Shown: positions 1 through 8,528 of the stretch, piece by piece
Layout: every line of letters starts with the position of its first letter
How positions within the stretch are numbered: the stretch's first letter is position 1
DNA from: Plakobranchus ocellatus
Taxonomy: Eukaryota; Mollusca; Gastropoda; Plakobranchidae
Direction of reading: 5' to 3'
NCBI GenBank assembly: GCA_019648995.1
Contig: BLXT01007959.1
Span: 64,650 to 85,281 of the forward strand
DNA length: 20,632 nucleotides
The notes under the pieces: generated by a model
Told to the model about the DNA's origin: nothing
The model's database searches: none
Seen by the model: only the letters and a program-made list of their open reading frames with translations
Position numbers and translations under genes: made by a program

Positions 1-70
1 GCCCAGCCACTGTAAAGAAAATAAAGGGGCTTATTCCGTACTATAAAAGTGTATGCTATAGTCAAGTATC

Positions 71-130
71 AACGGGCGATAACGGGCGATCCCGCCAACA
101 CCCATAAAGGGCGGTGGCGGGCGATAACGC
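71..130. repeat. Short GC-rich repeat, AACGGGCGAT units with hairpin
   Basis: The ten-mer AACGGGCGAT occurs twice in tandem (71-90). A third partial copy, GGCGGGCGATAACG, ends near 129. Between them CCCGCCAACACCC (91-103) can pair imperfectly with GGGCGGTGGCGGG (109-121). The patch stands out as GC-rich in AT-rich intronic DNA. The family is not recognised. Confidence 0.6.
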
Positions 131-204
131 TTTTTATCAGTTAAGCTTATATAGAAAGGTAACACTTCCTTTTTAACATTTTTTTTCAATTTTCAATATT
201 GCAG

Positions 205-250
205 GCGCTTCTGGTTGATGGAAGATGTATTGAAGCAAGATACTTCTCAG
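205..250 (+). CDS. ALS2: ALS2 exon a (first exon in window)
   Basis: The acceptor is ...caatattgcag and the donor is CAG|gtaaaa. The exon is 46 bp: one base completing the previous codon, then 15 codons reading RFWLMEDVLKQDTSQ. It ends in phase 0. The RFW start resembles the KFW that I recall shortly before the VPS9 domain in human alsin. Confidence 0.8.
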
Positions 251-3200
251 GTAAAATCTCCCATCGACAAATGGGGTAAAATCTTCTTGAATTAGTCAGT
301 GTGATATACTTTATCCCTGCAAATACGTCTGCCAGTCTTTATAGGTGGAATAATTTCCAAGAGTCAATTTTATATGTATTTTTTAAAGCTATCCCAACAT
401 CATAGTTAAGAGTCAATTCAGCATGGCCAAATTAGAAATATAATAATAATATCTGCCATCTTTAATTCTTTATTGACCAATTTAATCATCTTTTAAAGCT
501 ACCTTGGCCCAAATTTTTAGTCCAATCTGTTGAAGTTTGAGAACAGATTGGAAAACATATAATGTAAAGCTACAAGGGACTTTCAATAGATATTTTTAAG
601 GGCAAGTGCGCTATCATGAGAGGGGAGTGCTGAGGTCAATTTGCGTCACCGGGTCAAATTTTGATTGCGGGTAGTTTCGTAAAGTGTGTTCCATTTATAA
701 TCATCTGAGGAATGTTATTAGGCCTAACTTCGGCTAAAAATGTCTTTTATCGCAAATTCAAAGTTCTTACCTCCAAGAAAGTCTGCCAATTTTCAAGAAA
801 ATGTTTCAAAACTTGCCATTTATGCAAGCTATGTAGGCCTGCTACCCCTTGAAAAACATAGGCATATTATATACCAATGGAAAGTTTGCAATCTTATCCT
901 CCCTATTGATGCCATAAGAACTACCATATATGGTTATCCAAATTTAGACAAATTTTTCCAAGAAGTGAGCTCCATTCATAACCATTACCATATATGGAGC
1001 ATCTGTCCTAGTTCCCACGGTTTTTACTACAATGGCGTTGATTTTGCATATGTGACTTCCGGTTTCTTAGTTTGTGCATGACCGTCAGCTTTGCGAACTT
1101 TTACCGCCCAATGAAATCAGGCGAAGATCTGACGTCACAGCATGACACTGAGATCAGCTGTTCTTACGCTTATTTGTTTACATTATGCTTTGAGTGAAGT
1201 TTTTAGCCAGTTTAGTGCGTGAGTGAGCGCCAGCATAAACTAGATGTAAGAAAATGGTCGAAAGGAGACGAGTGCGACAGGAAGAGCTTGAGACAGCTGA
1301 AGGAGGCCTGCTTCGCATAATTGGTCAGAAAACCAAAATATTTTTGCTCTGACTTTTTCGTCCATTTTCTCAAAATGATTTTTTTTTTGGACAAATATTC
1401 CTATAACTTTGGTGTTTTTCATAACATTTGTCTGAAACTTGCCATGACGTTTTAGCGCAGTATTATCTTGCTTTTCACGGAGGTTTTTTGGAATCGCATG
1501 TGTAATTTTTTTTTTTACAAATTTTTGTGTATTCAATGAATATTCAAGGGTTATATTTAACAAAAAAAATTTTTGAAAAGGCATATTTTCACCAGAAATT
1601 TCATATTCCTACATAATTGTACTACATGCAGAAAACCCTTGATATGTATAAAGGAAAACCACACAGCAAATTTGAGACAAACGACTAAAGAGAAGGTTGA
1701 ATTAATAAGAATGCAAGAAGCACTTTGGACAGAGGATTTAAAGAAAGATACTATGAAAGTTTTTATTTCTTTTATTTTGAAACCACGGACAGGCATTTTA
1801 AACCTTAGCTGAAATAAAGAAAGCAGTCGGTCTGGATTTGTTTCAAAACGGAGGTAAATCAAAAATTCAAAACAGAATCAAAATTTTGCTCTGCATACCA
1901 AATATTTCAAATGGAAAAACAATGCATTTCTTTCTTATGTAAAGGGTAAGCCAATGTTCAAAAAAGTGGGAAATGGTTATTTTGCATAGCCATACCTTGG
2001 AAGTCTGATGCTGATTCTCCTGCTGAATGCAGTTAAGTCTATATACCTATTAGGATTGCTCAATGACTAGCTGTTCTTCAACAACATATGTGACATTTAT
2101 TTGGGAACTAGTTCATATGTTTCCATTGTTTTGTTGTTTCTGGGTTGTTTTTTTTATTAACAAGCATGCAAATGTGTAATTATCCTCACTTGAGTGTGAG
2201 AAAAGGATAAGGTTAGAACGGTTTGGTTTGGAACCTTTTGTTTTTTATTGGCGGCAGGTTTTTTTTTCTTAATTGAATATGATTTTTTTCCTCTGCTGTT
2301 CTTAATGGCCATGCAAATACCTTTGTAAGCAAGCATTTATAGATCAAATATAATGTTAAGAGAAGTGAATAAAAAAATGGCAAAGAATAGTATCGAAGGG
2401 TAGCAGTCATAGGAATTAGTTAAAAAAAAATATGAATATTATTGTCAGTTTATTAGATATTATTTTTAGGCATATATATAAGTTTATACGATAGTTGATT
2501 TTTATATTCAGAATGTAGTGCAAGAGTTTCTTCTTTTGTTCTGTGAACAATGATATATCTTGAGAGCAGTCATATTTGGTTGGATGTTGCAATTTACACT
2601 TTTCAGAAAAAAAATCAAAAGCTTGTTTTTCACAGCCATCCCCCCCCCCAATCTTTGTCACTTTCTCAGAAAGTTCAAACACCTGTAACTTAAAACATAG
2701 CCACTAAAAGTTTATCCAGTTTCAGGTTGTCTATAATGGCAAAGTTCATGTAATGCAGTGTGTAGTATAAATTTAAAATGTCCAAAATGCAAATTCCAAC
2801 TCATCTAGACTGGTCTTAAGGAATATATATAAATGACACAATCTGTAACTATTTATATATGTATTTATTGATTTATTTATTTATTTGATCTACATAATGC
2901 CTTGAGACCAGTTCAAATGAGTTGGAAGTTGCATTTTGAGCATTTTAAATCTGTATATAAATATATGCATTATCCTTGCGCCAATTGTTTAATTTTTTTC
3001 TTTTTTTCTTCTTCACATTGACCCTGTATGGATTTGCATATTTTATTTAAATTTTTTTTTTCCTAAACAGAAATTGTCAACTATTAAAGATTTATGCTAT
3101 GCAGAAGCTATTGACATGCTTCAACAATTGAGGTGAGCTGCTAATTAGCTTGTAAATGGATTTGCTCCAACACATTTATTAGTTTATTGGTCTTGTGTTG

Positions 3201-6200
3201 TTTCAGATCTTGATCAATACGCATCAAATGCTTCATCTTTTTTCTCTACTACCTTGAAATATTGGAAGCACTAATATTTTGCTTTAACAGAATATTTACA
3301 TTTTTTATTCAAATCCAATGAAACTTTCCAGACTGTTGAGTGAGAGTTTAGCTCATTTATTTTTTTCTTCATTATGTTAAAGCCAAACCTAAAGACAACC
3401 ATACTTTTAGTTTATTTGATGATTTCTGTTCCTAGGCAGTCATTGTCGGCACCTCTCCTCCTGTCTTTTTTTTTTTTTACTGTTTTTTTTTAAGGCTTTT
3501 GTAATGGTTCAAAAGATTTTGTAAGGTTTTTACCACTTTGATCATAATCGGCTGATCCATTTTATTTTACCTATTTTCAGCACTGCCTTCAGCCCTATAG
3601 AAAAGTTGAAATTGATTGAGCAAACTTTTAATGAAGTGACTAAGGTAAGGTTTGGGTTTTAGCTTTTTCTCAGTTACAAAATCTTTTTAACAGTGAGAAT
3701 TTTGTCTTTTGGCATCAGCAAAATTGAATAATAAAATGCCATTTCCTCTATAATGCACCTGTTGATTATTTAAGTTAAATAAAAGTAAATTGCCATAGAT
3801 TTCTAAAAATAGTGATTTTTTTTTTTTTCAGAAAACACCGATGTGTATTTATTTTTATGGAATTAAAAAAAAAAATAGGAGAAAGTGACGCCAGTTCAAA
3901 TAAATGTCAAGCTGCCTTATGAACTTTCTAAAACATTAATTTGCATTGCTTGAGGCTGCAATCTGTGAGCTTTGTAAAAACTAAATGCTGATGGTGAGCC
4001 AAGATGCAAGTATTTTTGGTTGAAAAAATACTTTTAAAAAAAGGGGAAATGAACTGAAAAAAGATTTTGTACTAAAAATGATCTGTTTCATTTGACTAAT
4101 TAGGCTTAGAGTCAAGACAAACCTTTACTGGGCTAACATACTGGCACAACTAATTGTTTTGTTTTTTTTTGGTTTTTTTTTTAAGATATCAAGAAAAATT
4201 GACCTTTTCTTCTTTTTTAGAATAATAGTTTCTTTTTGATTATTGTCAGTTTTTTTTAGAAAATTGCAATGGCATATTTCTGTATAATGAACTTCATCCC
4301 AGAGTTCCTGGCCTCGAAATTGCAGGGATTCTAAAATTGCATTTTGGCAGAAGTCTGAGTTATGCCATTGTGTTTGCCCACTGAAGAAAAGATATATTTG
4401 TCTTCGACTGGATTAAAGGAAAAATCCTTTGCAGTTCCACTTTGCTTAGTGATAAATTTCTTTTGTTTTTTGTGCACTGAGATCATTCCATCTGTTATAC
4501 TTCTCTAAGGTTGGCTTTTCACATATTTTCCTGTGACATTCCAGGTGAAATCGGCAATGTTTGCTGAATAATCAAGATTTGCAGAGTTTGCAGTTTAGCA
4601 TTGGTCTCTGTCTTCTTACATTTTTTTTTTAAACTTGACTGTCTCTGTCATACTGTAGAAAATTAGAACTCCAGGTCCTGTATGGCCCCAAGGTAAAAAT
4701 GTGAAGATTATTCAGTTTTCGAAAGTATTCTTAATATCTTGTTCCACAGATTTTGAATGCTGTGTGATTGGTTGTGAGTTAGATTATTTCGAGTATTATG
4801 GCTGTACATTTATTAACAGACGGTGAGCGAGCGAATCTCTGGAGATGTGATGTGGTGCATGGACGACCTTTTCCCCATTTTCCAGTTCGTTGTGGTGCGT
4901 GCCAAGCTGCAGCATCTTGGTGCGGAGATTCATTTGATGGAGGATTTGATGGAAGCTCACCTGGAGCATGGAGAATTTGGCATCATGCTTACAACCCTCA
5001 AGGTAAGAAAGGTTTGCTTTAAAATCCTATACAGTTATTAATTAACAATGAAATTATTCAGCAAATTTTAATAAACAGGAAAAATTATTAGGGCTTTTAA
5101 ATCAGCAGGAAAATCATACAGGGATTTCATTTAAAAGAAATACACATGTTTTTAATTAACAGGACAATTCCACAGGATGTTTAATGTACAGAAAAGTTAT
5201 ATAGGGCTTTCAATTAACAGGAAACTTATCCAAGATTTTTATATAATGGGAAAATCACACCTGGATTCAAATTGGAAAATTATACAATATTTTTAATTAA
5301 AGGGAAAATTATTCAGCGTTTTCAGTGAAGCAGGTATTTTTTTTTCTTGCAATTTCAGAATTTGTTGATTTCTTCTTTTCATTTCATTATGTAGAACTGC
5401 TTAAACGTCTGGTGCAAGTGGTGAAGGCTAGGACAGTAATGTAAATCACAACCCAGTTATAAGGTTTTGAGACTTATTGAGTATTTTAGTCACATCAAAT
5501 ATGATTGGTTGACACACAAAGCAAATGATCTCTTATCAGTACTGTGGTATTAGCCTCTTTTTGCTTCCTTTCACCCACTTTCTAAGTACAGATAAAATAC
5601 AGGACGTGTGTTTAGAAACTTTGTAGTGCCTTGCTTAAAGATTTTGTTGATTGAGGCAGAGATGTGGTGTTTTGTTAAATGATTTTGTTTAATTGAGTCA
5701 GAGATGTGGTGTTCTGCTAAATGATTTTGTTTAATTGATGTAGAGATGTGTGTTTTGCTATATAATTGTGTTTAATCGAGGCATTGATGTGGTATTTTGC
5801 TAAATGATTTTTGTTTTATTAAGGCAGAGATGTGGTGTTTTGCTAAATGATTTTGTTTAATTGATGCAAAGAACTGATAGAGATGCTTTTCATTCTCCCC
5901 CCGGAAACTTAATATAAAAATAATGTAGAAAAGAAGTTAATTAAAAAAAAAATATCAATGACTTTTAACCTATTTTGATTGGTTTCAAGACTTGGGTCTT
6001 GTCTTTTTAATTTTTCCCTTCTTAATTGGCCAAATTTTCCAAAGAAATTCATTATATATATGGCTATAGTCTGTTTTTATAAATACTTATTTTATGTCCT
6101 CCTTTCCTTTTCTTCTTTTTTTAATCCTGTGAATATACTTTTGGTTCAAAGTGTGACATTCACTCAGTTTTTTTTTGTTCTTTTCAATTTTTAACAGGCC

Positions 6201-6242
6201 TGCTATTTCCAGATCCAAAACGAACAGATGCCACATCACTGA
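205..6242 (+). CDS. ALS2: Alsin (ALS2), 3' end of gene: last five exons, VPS9 domain
   Basis: Five exons (205-250, 3071-3132, 3581-3644, 4820-5002, 6198-6242) join in frame through canonical GT/AG introns of 2820, 448, 1175 and 1195 bp. They give 132 codons ending in TGA at 6240-6242. The first base, 205, completes a codon from an exon outside the window. The peptide runs from RFWLMEDVLKQ through LQQLSTAFSPIEKLKLIEQ, CMDDLFPIFQFVVVRAKLQ and LGAEIHLMEDLM to FGIMLTTLKACYFQIQNEQ. From memory this follows the end of vertebrate alsin (STTFSPTEKLKVIQ, DDLFPVF, GIMFTTLKACYYQIQ). Vertebrate alsin is a large cytoplasmic endosomal protein with RCC1 repeats, DH/PH, MORN repeats and a C-terminal VPS9 domain that exchanges nucleotide on Rab5. 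Only the VPS9 part is here, and the DDLFP motif of the catalytic helix is intact. Weaker alternative: another VPS9 protein such as ALS2CL. The LQQLSTAFSP stretch and the short tail right after QIQ favour ALS2. Confidence 0.92.
251..3070 (+). other. ALS2 intron (2.8 kb), mostly non-coding
   Basis: This gene-free stretch lies between two ALS2 exons. A 113-codon open frame (740-1081) starts with ATG but resembles no family I know. Two identical palindromes CCATATATGG (924-933 and 988-997) and a TGACGTCA palindrome (1130-1137) occur in a patch less AT-rich than its surroundings. The stretch 1380-2700 is low-complexity with T runs and a C10 run near 2641. A foldback element occupies 2771-2950. Confidence 0.6.
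2771..2950. repeat. Foldback / MITE-like inverted repeat in ALS2 intron
   Basis: Arm 2771-2821 and arm 2900-2950 (51 nt each) are reverse complements with about seven mismatches. Both contain AATGCAA, TTCCAACTCAT and ACTGGTCT. The 78-nt spacer is AT-rich with a TTTA microsatellite (about 2862-2886). No transposase is encoded. The transcript could fold into a long hairpin. Family not recognised. Confidence 0.75.
3071..3132 (+). CDS. ALS2: ALS2 exon b
   Basis: The acceptor is ...tcctaaacag after a long T-rich tract. The donor is TTGAG|gtgagc. The exon is 62 bp and reads KLSTIKDLCYAEAIDMLQQL plus two bases of the next Ser codon. The helical EAIDMLQQL stretch matches the EAIQQLQQ-like segment at the start of the alsin VPS9 region, as I recall it. 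Confidence 0.88.
3581..3644 (+). CDS. ALS2: ALS2 exon c
   Basis: The acceptor is ...acctattttcag and the donor is ACTAAG|gtaagg. The exon is 64 bp and reads TAFSPIEKLKLIEQTFNEVTK after the split Ser codon. It ends in phase 0. SPxEKL...QTFxE is a strong alsin-like signature. Confidence 0.92.
4820..5002 (+). CDS. ALS2: ALS2 exon d (core of VPS9 domain)
   Basis: The acceptor is ...tttattaacag and the donor is CTCAAG|gtaaga. The exon is 183 bp, or 61 codons, in phase 0 at both ends. It carries the catalytic-helix motif CMDDLFPIFQFVVVRAK, then LGAEIHLMEDLMEAH and HGEFGIMLTTLK. The Asp and Pro of DDLFP correspond to residues needed for Rab5 exchange in VPS9 proteins. GIMLTTL stands where Rabex-5 has GYYFTNL, which is how I recall alsin too. 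Confidence 0.96.
5018..5335. repeat. Degenerate tandem repeat, about 29-bp unit, ALS2 last intron
   Basis: About ten diverged copies resembling AATTAACAGGAAAATTAT plus CAGGGCTTTT follow each other from just after the donor of the 61-codon exon. Clear copies begin near 5040, 5151, 5210 and 5295. Spacing is mostly 28-31 bp. The copies differ at many positions, so the array looks old. Several copies carry an ACAG or GCAG resembling a splice acceptor. Confidence 0.7.
5622..5867. repeat. Tandem repeat, 42-bp unit, about 5.8 copies
   Basis: The unit contains GATGTGGTGTTTTGCTAAAT followed by GATTTTGTTTAATTGA and a short G-rich link. The GATG anchor falls at 5661, 5703, 5745, 5786 and 5829, giving periods of 42, 42, 41 and 43. 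Copies are close but not identical. The array lies in the last ALS2 intron about 290 bp after the 29-bp array and shares no obvious unit with it. Confidence 0.88.
6198..6242 (+). CDS. ALS2: ALS2 terminal coding exon
   Basis: The acceptor is ...caatttttaacag after a T-rich tract. The exon reads ACYFQIQNEQMPHH and then TGA. Human alsin, as I recall it, ends ACYYQIQREKLN, so the terminus lies at almost the same place. A downstream AATAAA supports this as the final exon. Confidence 0.94.
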   Translation, partial: ACYFQIQNEQMPHH

Positions 6243-6287
6243 ATGAATTTGTGCTGAGATGATACGCTCCTGTTGATTTTTTTTTTA

Positions 6288-6293
6288 AATAAA
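6288..6293 (+). promoter_or_regulatory. Polyadenylation signal AATAAA for ALS2
   Basis: A canonical AATAAA lies 45 bp after the ALS2 stop codon, behind a T10 run. It would give a very short 3' UTR. Another AATAAA at 7998-8003 could serve a longer form, which would then run antisense across the - strand gene at 7793-8467. Which one is used cannot be told from sequence. Confidence 0.55.
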
Positions 6294-7792
6294 TTATTTA
6301 GGAAACATGCAAAGATGTTTCCAGTGATTTGATTTTATAATTTTTATATTCTTTATTTGACCAAAGCAGAAAAAATTCATGACATGCACTGTTTAGTTGA
6401 GAACATATGCAGTAATCAAAGGGTAGAGGCTGTTTGTAGCTGCCTTGGATCAGGGATCTTTCTATCAAAGTTTTGAACCCATCACAAGGCCTGGAGTCCT
6501 CTTGCTGTGGACGTGCGACAGCATACACTTTATAGCCACCTGCACTGTAGATTGTAGCTTATGTGTGCATTGGTCATATTTGGTTCATACTAATATGAAC
6601 CGGCAAACGGTGTGTTAGCAACACAAAGAGACTACAACTTGCCATTGATCTCATTGCCTTGACAGCATTCCTTGCATGAGCTGTGGAAATTATCCACGTG
6701 ATTGCGAGGAATCTGTCCTGTCAAATGTTTTGCATGGAAAAATCGTTTTGTTGAAAGAAATTGTCCTCACTCATTCTACAAGCATGATACTGTTGGTCAC
6801 AATTGCTGTAAGTTTGGATTAGCCCAAACACACATCAATTCAATGTTATTTTTGCACATATTATTTAGTTAATTTTATTGCTTTCAAATTTTGTATCTGC
6901 CATTGGTGCCTTTTGGAAGAGACTGTCAATGTATTTGTATCCTTTCAACAACAATCGATTCGGGAGCTTTTCATTTATATCAGAGGCAATGCATATTTAT
7001 TTATGAAACTTTTTTCTTGTTATTATTGCTATGTGAATGCTTAGAGGGTATACAATTCAACAGCATCGCTTTGTGTATTCAAAATGGCCATAATTTAATA
7101 TTGCAGGTACAGTGATCATGTTCAAGACTGATTTTGACCTAAAGTGCACTTTATCTGACTTTCCCAACATGTAGTGCTGTAGAGATGATGTAATATTTGA
7201 TGCATATATATACCATGTCTTTCCTTTGTATTTTTTCAGTGTTGTGGTCGATTGAGGGTTGTTATAGTCAGATGATTTCATCCAAATTGATGTTGTTATG
7301 ACTTAGAGCCTTTGATATGAGCTTTTGAAAAATGATCTTCACATTCAATATTACAAAAGTTGATTTTTTGTCGGTGCAAAATTCATTCAATGATATCAAA
7401 TTTTTTTTGTCTTGTTTTTATTCATCCACTTATGCTTTACTTGATTACCACATAGGCAACTTACTAATCCTTTTAGTGATTAATGGAAAAAATGTGTTTG
7501 TCCAGAATTGGAGAAAGAAAGAAAATGTGAGTAGAAGGGGTAGGGCTGAAAAATCAACAAAGGAAGTAAAAATGTGTGTAGCACTCTCACAAAATGAATT
7601 GAGTTTCTATAGAGGATTTTACTATAACACTGAAAAACCAAAATCTATTTTAAAAAGACAAACAGTATAAGCCCATCTAGAATTAATTCCAGTCAAATTC
7701 AATCAATTTCTAGGCAAAGGAATTAAATCCACTTAAAGTAGCCTACTATAAATTGTTCTCAATCTTTTAAACGCCTGATCTGAAATGGTTTT
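6294..7792. other. Region between ALS2 and the convergent gene
   Basis: No convincing coding signal. A perfect 8-bp-stem hairpin, GGTTCATA...TATGAACC, lies at 6582-6601. A 112-codon + strand frame (7332-7670) has an ATG but is lysine-rich, low-complexity and unlike any family I know. A TTTATT at 7417-7422 would be an AATAAA on the - strand and could end transcripts of the gene at 7793-8467. Confidence 0.45.
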
Positions 7793-8467
7793 TCAAAATA
7801 TAAAGTCTAAGGATGTTGTTGTCGTTTCCCTAGGCAGTGGCTTAGGTGAAAGCACAATGTCATTTGTACGGGTGACCACGCTGAAACAGCTGTCATCATC
7901 ATAGTCATTTGTCTCAACTGAGAACAAAATTGAAATTAAATAAGTGTATAACAATGTTGTGAAAGTTTATTACACTTATTGTACACTAATTCTTGTTAAT
8001 AAAACAAAAAATGCGCTGTTATAGTAGAGAACATATGTGCATTGTTTCTGAATTAANNTTGTTAATTTATGAAGATTAACGAGGCCATTGATCCAAATCT
8101 AAGACATTTCAACTCAACTCGACCAGTATAGATCTAGATCTAGACTGGTATGATCTAGACGCTTTATTCACAGCGTGAAGTCTATGTAAATCTTATATTA
8201 CACTTTAATGTCAACCTAAAACTAGACTTGGATCCTTTTCTTTAAATTCTAGATCTGGATCTAGATTTCTTTTTTAAAAACCTGTCTCTGTATCAGACGA
8301 TCAGCTGATATCTAATACCTGAAATTTTTTCCTTTAATTATATAGCAGCTTATCAAAGAACAAAAGATAATACTAACCTGTTGAATCCAATTCCTCATCT
8401 GAGTCTGATTCATTTCTTTTTGTGAAATACTCAGTGACAACAGCAATTAGATCTAGTTCCTCTCTAT
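7793..8467 (-). CDS. 3' end of an unrecognised two-exon (or longer) gene
   Basis: Two exons on the - strand join in frame. The upstream exon, at least 8378-8467, ends ACAG|gttagt. The last exon, 7793-7917, begins after a pyrimidine-rich acceptor ending ttttgttctcag and reads through to TGA. The intron is 460 bp. The joined peptide contains DREELDLIAVVTEYFTKR, an acidic patch ESDSDEELDSTVETNDYDDD, then CFSVVTRTNDIVLSPKPLP and a tail ending TSLDFIF. The frame is open up to 8528 on the 5' side, so the exon may be longer; 8467 is set by a possible acceptor caacacag. No start codon is found. The acidic Ser/Asp/Glu patch could be a casein kinase 2 target, but that is inference. I do not recognise the protein. 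It may be a host gene tail or a domesticated element. It faces ALS2 tail to tail. Confidence 0.55.
8057..8058. other. Two undetermined bases (NN)
   Basis: Two N characters interrupt the sequence inside the intron of the - strand gene. They mark an assembly or base-calling ambiguity, not a biological feature. Confidence 0.95.
8122..8149. repeat. 28-bp near-perfect palindrome with TAGATCTAGATC core
   Basis: ACCAGT...ACTGGT flanks a core of overlapping AGATCT and CTAGAT palindromes, with a single mismatched pair. A second run of the motif lies at about 8250-8268. The same TAGATC motif recurs at 15456-15472 and about 15547-15563. Confidence 0.8.
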
Positions 8468-8528
8468 CTGTGTTGAAACTCTCGTAATTGAGGATATGCC
8501 ATTTTTTGTGAAAGTTGGTGACATAGTT

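Noticed and set aside
1-11. Possible end of a preceding ALS2 exon (GCCCAGCCACT|gtaaag)
   Set aside because: The phase would fit (giving a Leu before RFW), but eleven bases at the window edge are too few to support an exon.
740-1081. 113-codon + strand frame starting with ATG inside the ALS2 intron
   Set aside because: No family resemblance, no splice or promoter context tied to it, and composition like the surrounding intron. Kept only as an open frame.
4751-4819. Earlier acceptor (gttccacag) for the VPS9 exon
   Set aside because: Reading on from it meets stops before the VPS9 segment. The acceptor at 4819 keeps phase with the exon before.
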